NCBI RefSeq assembly: GCF_015206995.1
Contig: NZ_JADEXR010000025.1
Span: 1 to 58,819, forward strand
Origin: an aff. Roholtiella sp. LEGE 12411
GTDB lineage: Bacteria; Cyanobacteriota; Cyanobacteriia; Cyanobacteriales; Nostocaceae
DNA: 58,819 nt
Direction of reading: 5' to 3'
Positions 9,402 to 17,929 of this stretch are shown here, in pieces. Both the position numbers and the translations under genes were made by a program. Within the stretch, counting starts at the first letter, position 1. Every line of letters begins with the position of its first letter. The notes under the pieces were generated by a model. That model was not told the DNA's origin and did no database searches. It worked only from the letters and a program-made list of their open reading frames with translations.

Positions 9402-10466
9402 ATGCAAATCGACTTTCATCATGGTGTTACCTACGTTGCAGCGAGACTAGCGGGGTTTGAACACGAACCTGCTAATATCATCGCTTATAGTGCTCAATAC
9501 GTAGACGATGCAATAAATGACGGATTCATCCGGTTTGATAACGGCGCACTGTTTCACCGCATCAGTTCTGCACACAAGATGCTGGACTATCGCAACTTTG
9601 AGGAACTGGCAAATTACGGCGTTTGGATTCCGTTTCATTTTCTGCCAGGTAACGGCGGATTACCAGCAACTGAAGACCCTCAAGGAAGTTTTATCGACAA
9701 GCTAATTTGTCGCCCCAACAGCTACGTAGCTCAGGAGATGGTGAGGGAATGTATAAATCACCGCCACACTCCCTACGGACTGCATCGCCTGGGGATTACT
9801 GCTCACGTATATGTTGACACTTGGGCACATCAGGGCTTTGCCGGTGTTAATCATCGAGTCAATGAAGCCAAACATCTACTAGATGAACATGGTCAACCCG
9901 ATCGCAACCTCATGGATCGTCTTCAGAATTACTTCGTGAGTGAGGCTTTACCCTTGGGACATGGTTCTGTTCTCAGCCATCCTGACAAGCCATTTTTGCG
10001 CTGGGGTTACTCCAACGGTAGGGGCGAGCAAATTACCAGAAACAATCCCAAAGACTTTCTAGAAGCGGCAGACAATATGTGCAAAGTCATGCAGCAGTAT
10101 ATAGCAGGTAATTCTGATGCAGTTGTACCCGGACTGCCACAATCAGATAAGACTTTAATTGCCCAGATGCTAGAGAGTATCACAGACAACAAAAGTAGCC
10201 CGCGTCACCAAAAATGGTTGAGTGCGATCGCTCAGGGTAAGTTCAGCTTCGGCAAAGCAAATGTTACTTATATCCCCAAAGGCAAAGACTCGTGGAAACA
10301 CGTAGCCCTTGGTACCGAAAACTCAGTTGACCGAGAAAACGAAAGATTTCCCTATCACCCCAGCTTTTTGGCAAGTAATTGGAAACTATTTCACGACGCC
10401 TTGCAGTCCCATCACTTTTACATCATCCACGACCTGCTACCCAAATATGGAATCTGCGTCGCTTAA
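9402..10466 (+). CDS. DUF6765-type protein
   Basis: A 354-residue protein of unknown function. It opens with MQIDFHHGVTYVAARLAGF and continues ANIIAYSAQYVDDAINDG, which I recognise as the DUF6765 family. Conserved His/Asp residues in the pattern FHHG, YVDD, HRHTPYGLHRLGITAHVYVD and TWAHQGFAGVNHR suggest a metal centre like those of helical phospholipase C/S1-P1-type enzymes; this is inference from His/Asp spacing, not a known activity. It starts 46 bp after the GMC gene and the same proteins recur on both sides, so it is probably co-transcribed with them. No signal peptide or membrane segment. Confidence 0.75.
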   Translation: MQIDFHHGVTYVAARLAGFEHEPANIIAYSAQYVDDAINDGFIRFDNGALFHRISSAHKMLDYRNFEELANYGVWIPFHFLPGNGGLPATEDPQGSFIDKLICRPNSYVAQEMVRECINHRHTPYGLHRLGITAHVYVDTWAHQGFAGVNHRVNEAKHLLDEHGQPDRNLMDRLQNYFVSEALPLGHGSVLSHPDKPFLRWGYSNGRGEQITRNNPKDFLEAADNMCKVMQQYIAGNSDAVVPGLPQSDKTLIAQMLESITDNKSSPRHQKWLSAIAQGKFSFGKANVTYIPKGKDSWKHVALGTENSVDRENERFPYHPSFLASNWKLFHDALQSHHFYIIHDLLPKYGICVA

Positions 10467-10496
10467 TCTCTCAACTCTTGACTCCTGGCTCTAACC

Positions 10497-10578
10497 TCTT
10501 ACCTCTGCGTTCTCTGCGCCTCTGCGGTTAAATAAATTACTTTTAAACCGCAGAGACGCAGAGAGCACAGAGAGAAAA
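10497..10578. repeat. Long imperfect hairpin repeat (CTCTGCG/CGCAGAG)
   Basis: CTCTGCGTTCTCTGCGCCTC at 10502-10521 and following CTGCGGTT are complemented by AACCGCAGAGACGCAGAGAG at about 10546-10565, around an AT-rich loop. A related copy lies at 15621-15684 and a partial one at 36447-36620. This is a dispersed intergenic repeat of Nostoc-type genomes and may attenuate read-through inside the cluster. Confidence 0.7.
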
Positions 10579-10673
10579 AAAGAAATTTTACGAGTCACAT
10601 TGAAAGAGCTACTCCCAACTACTTCTTTATCCAAGAAAATTCAGCAGCGATTCTTTAATAACCGAGGTGTTTC

Positions 10674-12380
10674 ATGGCAACAACCACAACAGCAACAAAC
10701 AAAGTGGGAATTCGGTTCACCGAAACCATGCGCGGCTACTTTTCTAAAGCAGTCCAAAACGACTATAAACGCGCAGCACAACAGGGTAAACAGAGTGGCT
10801 CCCAATTTGAATTCACCCTCACAGTCAGCTCCGACGATTTGGACATGATGCTCACAGATGAAAGCCACAAAGCCAAAATCGTTGGTAGTGTAATTGCTCC
10901 AGCTCTATCGCCAGAACCTCTCAGCGTTACCGATGGTGAATTTAACTTATTTATCGTTGACCCAGACAGCGTAAATACGCGTCGCATGGTCTACCGCATG
11001 AAAATGACTAGCGAAGAGGGTAAAGTTTATTACTTAAATGGCTTCAAAGTCGTACACAATGACCCAGGTTTTGACATTTGGGCAGACACCACCACGCTAT
11101 ACATTACCGTGCATGACGGCGAGAGTCTCAACAGTCCTGTTTTAGGGCAAGGAATCTTAAAGATTCTCCCAGCAGATTTCCTTCACCAGATGACTACGTT
11201 GCAAGTTACCAACACCACTAGTTTGACGCAACAGGTAGAAGAAACTGCTCGTTTCGGCAGCTTTTTTGCCGGAGTCTTATTTAACGTTTACGGTGGAATA
11301 TTTGCTCCTTCAAAAGTATTCGATCCCGATGCACCTCCCCGTCAAAAGCGCCCTCTGCGGATGTCAGCGCCCCAAGTTCATTTTTGCACAACTGACGATG
11401 GAGTCCAATTGCGACTAATTCGATATCAAGGCGGGACAAAAGGCCCAGTCATGCTAGCACCAGGCTTTGGTACTTCCACCTTAGCATTTTCCATCGATAC
11501 CGTAGACACAAACCTGCCAGAGTTCTTGTATGCTCAAGGCTATGATGTCTGGCTATTCGATTATCGAGCTAGTGCCGATTTGCCATCCGCCACCACCCAA
11601 TTTTCCGCCGATGAGATTGCGCTTTACGATTGGCCAGCAGCAGTTGAGCAAGTGCGTAGCATCACTGGGTCAGAAACAGTTCAAGTCGTGGGTCACTGCG
11701 TTGGTTCCATGTCCTTTTTAATGGCCATGCTAGCGGGTTTAAAAGGAGTGCGTTCCGCCGTTTGTTCGCAACTAACGACCCATCCTAAAGCCGCAACTCT
11801 GAACGAAATTAGAGCTGGTTTGCGTCTAGCTTCATTTCTGACAGTGCTGGGGGTAGAAACTCTCAACCCAGACTTTGATACCCATGCCGATTGGCAAAAT
11901 AAACTTTACGACACGGTTTTAAGACTGTATCCCACCAAAGAACCCTACAACAACCCTGTTGACCGCCGCATTCTCTTCATGTATGGAGAAGTCTACAAAA
12001 TCGCCCAGTTGAACGAAGCCACCCACGATGCTATCCACGAGATATTTGGCCCAGGTAATCTAACCTTCTTCAGACATATATCTCTGATCCTACGCCAGGG
12101 ACACATTGTTGATAAAGATGGTAAAGATGTTTACTTGCCCCATCTAGAACGCTTAGCCATTCCCATAGCGTTGATTCACGGCGCAGACAACGCCTTTTTC
12201 CTGCCAGAGGGTTCGGAAATTACTTACAAGCTATTGTGCGATAAAAATGGTGGCGACTTGTATGTTCGCCATGTTATCCCTGATTATGCACACATGGACT
12301 GTTTCATGGGCAAAAACACAGCCAAGGATATTTTTCCGACTATCCTGGCGGAATTAGACAAGTTCAATCAATTGAGGTAG
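10674..12380 (+). CDS. Alpha/beta hydrolase with N-terminal domain shared with the GMC oxidase
   Basis: A 568-residue two-domain protein. Residues about 10-205 match the C-terminal domain of the GMC protein at 7029 almost segment by segment (FTETMRGYFS, DPGFD.W.DTTTLYITV, LG.GILKI.P.DF..QMTTL). Residues about 235-568 are an alpha/beta hydrolase: oxyanion region LAPGFGTSTLAF (261-272), nucleophile elbow VVGHCVGS with Cys342 in place of Ser (G-x-C-x-G as in PHA synthases), and a late catalytic-histidine candidate in PDYAHMDCF. Cyclic esters, thioesters or polyesters are possible substrates. In some bacteria GMC and hydrolase parts occur in one polypeptide (from memory), so this is likely a split pair. 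An ATG at 10674 follows AACCGAGGTGTTTC, with a usable GAGGTG ribosome site. Confidence 0.85.
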   Translation: MATTTTATNKVGIRFTETMRGYFSKAVQNDYKRAAQQGKQSGSQFEFTLTVSSDDLDMMLTDESHKAKIVGSVIAPALSPEPLSVTDGEFNLFIVDPDSVNTRRMVYRMKMTSEEGKVYYLNGFKVVHNDPGFDIWADTTTLYITVHDGESLNSPVLGQGILKILPADFLHQMTTLQVTNTTSLTQQVEETARFGSFFAGVLFNVYGGIFAPSKVFDPDAPPRQKRPLRMSAPQVHFCTTDDGVQLRLIRYQGGTKGPVMLAPGFGTSTLAFSIDTVDTNLPEFLYAQGYDVWLFDYRASADLPSATTQFSADEIALYDWPAAVEQVRSITGSETVQVVGHCVGSMSFLMAMLAGLKGVRSAVCSQLTTHPKAATLNEIRAGLRLASFLTVLGVETLNPDFDTHADWQNKLYDTVLRLYPTKEPYNNPVDRRILFMYGEVYKIAQLNEATHDAIHEIFGPGNLTFFRHISLILRQGHIVDKDGKDVYLPHLERLAIPIALIHGADNAFFLPEGSEITYKLLCDKNGGDLYVRHVIPDYAHMDCFMGKNTAKDIFPTILAELDKFNQLR

Positions 12381-12382
12381 AG

Positions 12383-12527
12383 GTCAAGAGTCAAGAGTCA
12401 AGAGTCAAGAGTCAAGAGTCAAGAGTCAAGAGTCAAGAGTTATTATTCTTCCCCAATGCCAATGCCCAATGCCCAATGCCCAATGCCCCATGCCCAATGC
12501 CCAATGCCCAATGCCCAATGCCCATTC
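12383..12527 (+). repeat. Two tandem STRR arrays (AGAGTCA and ATGCCCA)
   Basis: Eight consecutive AGAGTCA heptamers (about 12382-12438) are followed by about nine ATGCCCA-type units (about 12455-12522). They separate the hydrolase from the next cluster gene. No gene is present. Confidence 0.9.
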
Positions 12528-12545
12528 CCCACAAGGTAATTGCAA

Positions 12546-14009
12546 ATGAACGAGATTAATCAACTACTCACTGAACCTCTAGCATCTGATATCAACCAAC
12601 ATCCTGGCTTGAAAGAGCTATTTCGCTACCCGCTGATAGAAGCAATTGTTGAGCGACGCACTCGCAGATTAGCCCGTGGTGCTTCAGTCGTAGCAGGAGA
12701 ACTTAGCCATACCAGCCAAAATCAGCCAGACCCCCTTAGTCCTTTGGAAGAGGCGATTTTGATTGTTGCTACGGGGATGACTGGTATCACAACCCACGAT
12801 GGCCCTCTCGATAAACCAGAAGGTGGCAAAGAACTGGGAACCCCCTTCCTTAACATTGTTGCTCGTTCTGGTAGTAGCGCTGATAATTCTCAAGCTACCT
12901 CCTTTTTCATGATCAACGATGAAGGCATCTGGCTAATCAAGCGACTCAAGGGTCGCCAAGCTTTAGCAGCCCTTGGCGATTTACCTCCTAAATGGGAAGA
13001 TTGGTCAGAGGAACACTGGCTAAAAGCTGCTGCTGCCGTCAAACATAAAATTAGCGATCGCCGCCTAGATTTCCCCCGGATTTATCCCTACTACCTCGGT
13101 TGGAACAAGCAAATCTCTAACCTTCCTGGGACAACTCTCTTTTTCCCCGTCGTCGATTGTACCCGTCAATATATTAATGTTCTGCTTATCCTACTTTCAG
13201 AACCAGACGGTCAAAAACCTTTATTTGTTGATGACTGGCAGAAATTTCGACCCAAAAGTTTGGCAGACTGGGCAGCTTGGGCAGGAATGCACTTAGGGCT
13301 GAGTCCTAAAATCCCTTATCAACCCATTGGTGGGATTGAGCGAGTCAAGGGTGGTTTTGTCAACCCCAATAACACTGTTCCCTTGGGACTCGCCCACACC
13401 ATGCGTACCGACCATGAATGTTTCTTTATTTTGCAAAACTTAATGCTCATTGGTCAGGCAATGGGTGTTGGTGGTTGGGTGCATGGGTCAGTCTTCCAAC
13501 CCTTTATTTTAGAACACAACCCCGCCAAAGAATGGTATGGTCTTGGGTTTCGCATGGAACCACCAACTCCGAAGAAAAGTATTTGGGCCCCGCCGCCCGC
13601 TAGCCAACCCAATCCAGTTGGTATCGATGGTGTGTTGGAAGGACTTTGCCCACCATACATTAGTTCTATGGATGAAGCAGTCGATCGCGTCATTGAAGAG
13701 AAGTACGGTAGCCAGGGAGCCTATGGAGACAAGGATGTATTTGCCCGCTCCTATCAATCAAAATCAAGTGCTGAAGCCTTTCTGCGCGATGCCGAACCCC
13801 ATTCTAAAGAAGCAATTCAGTACACCAAAGATATCTGCAACTATATCTACGAAACTTACGGTCGTTTTCCTGCCCACGTCGATGCCTTCTTTGTTCCTGG
13901 CATCTGGCTGCAATTTAGCCACATAGAGTTGGAATACTACCAAAAGTACTACGATCCGGCTCTTTTCCGTCGCCAAGCCCAGCACGCTGAATTTTGGGGC
14001 GATCGCTAA
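12546..14009 (+). CDS. Conserved protein of unknown function, nitroreductase-like
   Basis: A 487-residue soluble protein. I do not recognise it with certainty. The block PLEEAILIVATGMTG near the N-terminus and QNLMLIGQAMGVGGWVHG near residue 310 resemble the FMN-binding helix segments of nitroreductase/SagB-type flavoproteins (compare the N..L.A.alGLG motif of that fold). The middle has an unusual Pro-rich stretch (PPTPKKSIWAPPPASQPNPVG, about 345-365). Downstream spacing to the cytochrome is 32 bp, implying one transcript. The ATG at 12546 with AAGG seven bases upstream is preferred over a TTG at 12540. A role as an oxidoreductase in the cluster is inference. Confidence 0.6.
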   Translation: MNEINQLLTEPLASDINQHPGLKELFRYPLIEAIVERRTRRLARGASVVAGELSHTSQNQPDPLSPLEEAILIVATGMTGITTHDGPLDKPEGGKELGTPFLNIVARSGSSADNSQATSFFMINDEGIWLIKRLKGRQALAALGDLPPKWEDWSEEHWLKAAAAVKHKISDRRLDFPRIYPYYLGWNKQISNLPGTTLFFPVVDCTRQYINVLLILLSEPDGQKPLFVDDWQKFRPKSLADWAAWAGMHLGLSPKIPYQPIGGIERVKGGFVNPNNTVPLGLAHTMRTDHECFFILQNLMLIGQAMGVGGWVHGSVFQPFILEHNPAKEWYGLGFRMEPPTPKKSIWAPPPASQPNPVGIDGVLEGLCPPYISSMDEAVDRVIEEKYGSQGAYGDKDVFARSYQSKSSAEAFLRDAEPHSKEAIQYTKDICNYIYETYGRFPAHVDAFFVPGIWLQFSHIELEYYQKYYDPALFRRQAQHAEFWGDR

Positions 14010-14041
14010 AGACTGTCGCCAAATCTTTGTGAGAGGAAAGT

Positions 14042-15610
14042 ATGCTAAAAGTTATCAGGATTGTTGCCATCTCCCTCATCTCTATCTTGCTGGTAGCTAC
14101 CTTTGGGTTTTTGTACATAGAATCAACTTGGGCAAAGCCTCAATTTAGAACACCAAAAGAAGCATTTATCCACGGTAGTATCGGTACTGAGTTAGCGCCT
14201 TTACCAGTTTTCCAAGTATTGCCCGATTTATTCCCCGATCAATTTCAGCCAGCAGGCAAACAAGCTGGGGATTGGATTGAGCAATTCGGATTGATCCACG
14301 GAAAGCCGGAGGACAAAGAAGGTTTGCCAGTGGGCTTTAGTGTTTCTAACTATCAACCTCAATCGGGAAATCCCTCGCCTGTAAAGTTTGTGGGTTTTAG
14401 CTGTGCATTGTGTCACACATCCCACATTAGGAGGTTTCCCGGAGATGAAGCTGTGATAGTCACAGGTATGGGGAGTACTTCGTTAGACTTGTTTGCCTGG
14501 GTAGACGCCTTTAAAACTGCAATTCTTGATCAGAAACGTCTGACTGTAGAAAACATTGCCAAGGCTTATGAAGCTAAATACCAAAAACCTCTAACAATTG
14601 TAGATAAAACTGTAATTGGTTTTTGGCTATCCACTGCTAGAGGTCAAGTACTAGCTTCACTTCCGAAATGGGATGCCCCCTATAATGGCAAAAACCTGAG
14701 AGACTCCAAATTGTCACCCATTGGCCCGGCTCGAACGCAACCTTTTAAAGAGTTAGTCCATTTTGTGATGGATCGTCCCGCCGCCTCAGATAAATCTTAT
14801 TCCAAATTGCCGTCATTGTACGAGCAGGAAAATCGCGAGTGGGCGCAATATGACGGTAGCGTTAGAGATCGTCTCAGTCGCAGCGTGCTTGCAGCTCTTG
14901 CAGCAGGAGCCACCCCGAATAACTTAGTAGTGCCAGAAATTTCTCATAATGTTACTCAAGCCATTGAATACACCAGAGGCTTGCAAGGGCCTAAATATGC
15001 AGAGGTATTTAAAGACCTCAAGCTTGATCCACAAAAAATAGAACGTGGTCATGCTATCTTTCAGCAGAGTTGCGCTACCTGTCATGGCGATCGCAATTCT
15101 GAAGATAACACTTGGGTGAAAGGTGAACTTCAGGGTTTAATTACACCGATAGAAGAAATTCAAACTGATTCTGAACGGCTTAACTATCGTTACTATCAAG
15201 AACTACCGAATGCTGTTGATGTTTTCTTCCCTGATAGCAATCCCTTAAAACCCAAACGAGAAAACATCAGACCAGGGCCTTTAGGAAATACCAAAGGTTT
15301 CATTAACGCTCCTATAGAATCAGTTTTTGCTCGCGCTCCCTATTTGCACAATGGCAGTGTCTTGACTTTGGCAGAGTTAATTAATCTCAAACCTCGTCGA
15401 GAAATTTTTTATCGTGGAGACAATCTTTACGATCCGATTGATGTCGGTTTGGCTTCGCCAACTAAACCTGATGATCAACATTACTTTAAGTTAGATACCC
15501 ATGTTCAGGGTAACTCTAATAAAGGGCATGATTATCCTTGGACTTATCAGGGAACTGCCTGGAATAAGGCAGCTTTGGAAGATTTATTAGAGTATCTCAA
15601 GACACTTTAA
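14042..15610 (+). CDS. Membrane-anchored di-heme cytochrome c
   Basis: A 522-residue protein with an N-terminal membrane anchor/signal (IVAISLISILLVATFGFLYI, residues 7-26) and two covalent heme sites, CALCH at 121-125 and CATCH at 344-348. The C-terminal part has APYLHNGSVLTLAELI, a segment conserved in di-heme cytochrome c peroxidase relatives such as RoxA-type rubber oxygenases. It would sit on the periplasmic or lumenal side and either pass electrons from the cluster's oxidoreductases or act as an oxygenase/peroxidase itself. AGAGGAAAG at 14031-14039 is a good ribosome site for the ATG at 14042. It lies between the flavin-like protein and the P450, which supports a redox role in this pathway. 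Confidence 0.85.
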   Translation: MLKVIRIVAISLISILLVATFGFLYIESTWAKPQFRTPKEAFIHGSIGTELAPLPVFQVLPDLFPDQFQPAGKQAGDWIEQFGLIHGKPEDKEGLPVGFSVSNYQPQSGNPSPVKFVGFSCALCHTSHIRRFPGDEAVIVTGMGSTSLDLFAWVDAFKTAILDQKRLTVENIAKAYEAKYQKPLTIVDKTVIGFWLSTARGQVLASLPKWDAPYNGKNLRDSKLSPIGPARTQPFKELVHFVMDRPAASDKSYSKLPSLYEQENREWAQYDGSVRDRLSRSVLAALAAGATPNNLVVPEISHNVTQAIEYTRGLQGPKYAEVFKDLKLDPQKIERGHAIFQQSCATCHGDRNSEDNTWVKGELQGLITPIEEIQTDSERLNYRYYQELPNAVDVFFPDSNPLKPKRENIRPGPLGNTKGFINAPIESVFARAPYLHNGSVLTLAELINLKPRREIFYRGDNLYDPIDVGLASPTKPDDQHYFKLDTHVQGNSNKGHDYPWTYQGTAWNKAALEDLLEYLKTL

Positions 15611-15620
15611 AAGTTTAATC

Positions 15621-15684
15621 TCTGCGTCTCTGTGGTAAAAAAATAATTTATTTAACCGCAGAGGCACAGAGGGCACAGAGGAAA
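15621..15684. repeat. Imperfect hairpin repeat, second copy
   Basis: CTCTGCGTCTCTGTGGT pairs imperfectly with ACCGCAGAGGCACAGAG across an AT-rich loop. Same dispersed family as 10497-10578. It separates the cytochrome c and P450 genes. Confidence 0.7.
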
Positions 15685-15703
15685 GAGGTTAAAGAGTAAT
15701 TTT

Positions 15704-17671
15704 TTGAACTTGACAAAGCTCTCTTCAAAGAACAATATTCACAGTTACATAAAAATGGAAATATTTAAATTTCAAAGAAATATTTACTTAGCAGAATTTG
15801 CTAATACTTTTTTTCTTTTTGCAACTACATTGATAGCTGCCCTATTATTGGCAGAGTTTCAACCAAATTTGAATTTACACCGTGCAATTTACTCATTTTG
15901 GGCTAGTACGGTGTTATTAATTCCAGCAATTTATTTATATATATTGCTAGGAAAATCAGCAAAAAAGAGTAATTATTGGTTGCTGTTATGGACTTTTAGC
16001 TTTTTAGCTTATTTGGTTCATTTGTTTTATGAGGTGTTTGGAATTTATGGCAGCATCCAAGAAGCTTTTGCTGCTGATGGGAGTGCGATCGCCTACGCCC
16101 TCGCAGCAAGTAAATTAATCTTAGCTTTATGGTGGGGATTAGATATAAGTTTGGGATGGTTTAGTGATTCTTCGGCAACTTGGGTACAAATCCAACGAAC
16201 TGGGGTGCATCTTTACGTTGGTTTGAGCTTTTTGGTTGCCAATTTGATTTTACAAGCGGGATTTGCTCGCACTTTCGGAATTATCTTAGCTATCTCTATT
16301 TTGGTAGCTCTACTGGTGCGGCACTACACCTGCAATGGTCAAGATAATCAAAACCTACCACCTGGTTCTTACGGTTTGCCGCTGTTGGGTGAGACGATTC
16401 CATTAGCTATGGATATCCATAGCTTTTACCGCAAACGTGTTAAAAAATATGGCCCAGTCTTTAAAACTCATTTATTTGGCAAACCTGTTATTGCTTTTAA
16501 CGGCCCGGAGGCTTTTACTTTCTTTCTAAATCAAGAATATTTCACCCGTGAAAATGCCAGTCCACACCCGATAAAAGAACTACTAGACTGGGACGCTTTA
16601 CCACTATTGGATGGTGACGAACATCGTCGCCGGAAAAGGATTATTCTCCAGGCTTTTACACCGGAGGCTTTCGATCAATACATACCCAGCATTGAACAAA
16701 CAGCGACTTACTACCTGGGACGCTGGGAAAAACTGGGTAGCTTTACCTGGTTAACAGAATACCGTAAGCTGAGCGCATCTTTAACCAATGCGTTATTTAT
16801 CGGGGGAGAGCCAGGCCCAATGAGTGAAGCTGTGGGAGAAATCACAGACATTTTTATCAAAGGTTTCTCCTCAGTACCGATTAACTTGGGTTTTAATGCT
16901 TATGGACGGGCGCTCAAGAATCGTGATTGGTTACTCAATTACATCGACCAAGCGATTGGGCAGCACCGTCAGCAACCTCGCCAGGATCTACTAGGATTGC
17001 TGTTATCAGCCCGTAGTGAAGATGGTAGCACTCTCACCGATGCACAGTTGCGCCGCGAGGTCATGCATCTGTTCTTTGCGGCTTATTCTGGTTTTTATGT
17101 TGCCCTCACCCTGCTTTCCCTGACCCTAGCCCAACATCCAGAGATTGCAGCACGTGCTAGGCAAGAAGTCAAGCAATATGTACCTGATGGGTCACTGGAT
17201 ATGGTACGGTTGCAAAAGTTGGTATATCTGGAGCAAATTACCAAAGAAATCCGCCGCTTCTATCCCATTAATGCTGCTACTTTTTTTGCCCAGGTAAACA
17301 AAGACTGTGAGTTTCAAAACTTCCACATTCCCAAAGGTTGGGGCGCAGTGGCAGGAATCCATACCACCATGCATATCCCTGGGGTTTTTTCTGAACCGAA
17401 CAGTTTTAAGCCCTGTCGCTTTGCTCCAGAAAACTTTGCAGCCTTACCGGAAAACAGCTATGTACCCCAAGGTGGTGGGCCTAGAGACGGACACCGTTGT
17501 GCAGGCGAAGACTTGATCACTGTATTGCTGAAGATAATGGGGGTACATTTGTTGCGTCGATATAGTTGGGAACTGTTACCACAGAATCTGGAATTGAACC
17601 AAGATTTGTTTCCTACCCCGCGTGATGGGTTAAAAGTGCGGTTTGGTATTGATAGGCAGACAATTACTTAG
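15704..17671 (+). CDS. Cytochrome P450 (CYP120-like) fused to an N-terminal membrane domain
   Basis: Residues about 25-207 contain five or six hydrophobic helices (for example FFLFATTLIAALLLA, VLLIPAIYLYILLG, LVANLILQAGF, IILAISILVALLV). Residues about 215-655 are a P450: PPGSYGLPLLGETIP start, E515-x-x-R518 of the K helix, and the heme loop VPQGGGPRDGHRCAGEDL with Cys599 as thiolate. The catalytic domain is close to Synechocystis CYP120 (a retinoic acid hydroxylase). The I helix (LFFAAYSGFYVAL) lacks the usual acid-alcohol pair, as seen in peroxide-using P450s. The open frame starts with TTG at 15704; ATG at 15755 (MEIFKFQRNIYL) is an alternative start and neither has a clear ribosome site. 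Hydroxylation or peroxygenation of a lipophilic substrate is expected. Confidence 0.88.
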   Translation: MNLTKLSSKNNIHSYIKMEIFKFQRNIYLAEFANTFFLFATTLIAALLLAEFQPNLNLHRAIYSFWASTVLLIPAIYLYILLGKSAKKSNYWLLLWTFSFLAYLVHLFYEVFGIYGSIQEAFAADGSAIAYALAASKLILALWWGLDISLGWFSDSSATWVQIQRTGVHLYVGLSFLVANLILQAGFARTFGIILAISILVALLVRHYTCNGQDNQNLPPGSYGLPLLGETIPLAMDIHSFYRKRVKKYGPVFKTHLFGKPVIAFNGPEAFTFFLNQEYFTRENASPHPIKELLDWDALPLLDGDEHRRRKRIILQAFTPEAFDQYIPSIEQTATYYLGRWEKLGSFTWLTEYRKLSASLTNALFIGGEPGPMSEAVGEITDIFIKGFSSVPINLGFNAYGRALKNRDWLLNYIDQAIGQHRQQPRQDLLGLLLSARSEDGSTLTDAQLRREVMHLFFAAYSGFYVALTLLSLTLAQHPEIAARARQEVKQYVPDGSLDMVRLQKLVYLEQITKEIRRFYPINAATFFAQVNKDCEFQNFHIPKGWGAVAGIHTTMHIPGVFSEPNSFKPCRFAPENFAALPENSYVPQGGGPRDGHRCAGEDLITVLLKIMGVHLLRRYSWELLPQNLELNQDLFPTPRDGLKVRFGIDRQTIT

Positions 17672-17682
17672 AGGAGTTGCTA

Positions 17683-17805
17683 GTGAATATCTTTATTCGG
17701 TTAATTGTCATCGTTTTAGTAGTATCACTTTTGGCGATCGCAATTTTCTATGGCAGGACTTACGCAAAATATCTCTCAAACTCTCGTACAACACAGCGTC
17801 AATAA
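17683..17805 (+). CDS. Small single-pass membrane protein (40 aa)
   Basis: A short open frame starting with GTG at 17683, 11 bases after the P450 stop, preceded by GAGGAG at 17671-17676, a strong ribosome site. It encodes one hydrophobic helix (FIRLIVIVLVVSLLAIAIFY) followed by a basic, polar tail (GRTYAKYLSNSRTTQRQ). The tail overlaps the common intergenic word GGACTTACGCAA, so the end of the gene may have been altered by repeat insertion. Possible partner or anchor for the P450; no homologue is recognised. Confidence 0.45.
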   Translation: MNIFIRLIVIVLVVSLLAIAIFYGRTYAKYLSNSRTTQRQ

Positions 17806-17929
17806 ACTATCCATTCCCAATCAATGAAACGTTGGCGCAGTGGGGCGTAGCCCATTAAAAAGTCCGTTAGCGCAGCCCATTATGAATTCCGCATAGCGGC
17901 ACTAATAACTGTCATACCAAGGTATAAAA
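17806..17929 (+). other. Short intergenic gap with GCGTAGCCCATT-type repeat
   Basis: Contains GGCGTAGCCCATTAAAA and GCGCAGCCCATTATGAA, two relatives of a dispersed cyanobacterial repeat. No gene is seen. GGTATAAAA just before the next start is not a clear ribosome site. Confidence 0.5.

Noticed and set aside
13509-13926. Several 60-130 codon frames on both strands within the nitroreductase-like gene
   Set aside because: They are shadows of the main frame, which has continuous conserved sequence and correct codon structure.
17643-17858. 71-codon frame overlapping the P450 3' end
   Set aside because: It overlaps the P450 by about 30 bases in a different frame and lacks a ribosome site; the 17683 frame in another phase has a better site and a clear membrane helix.
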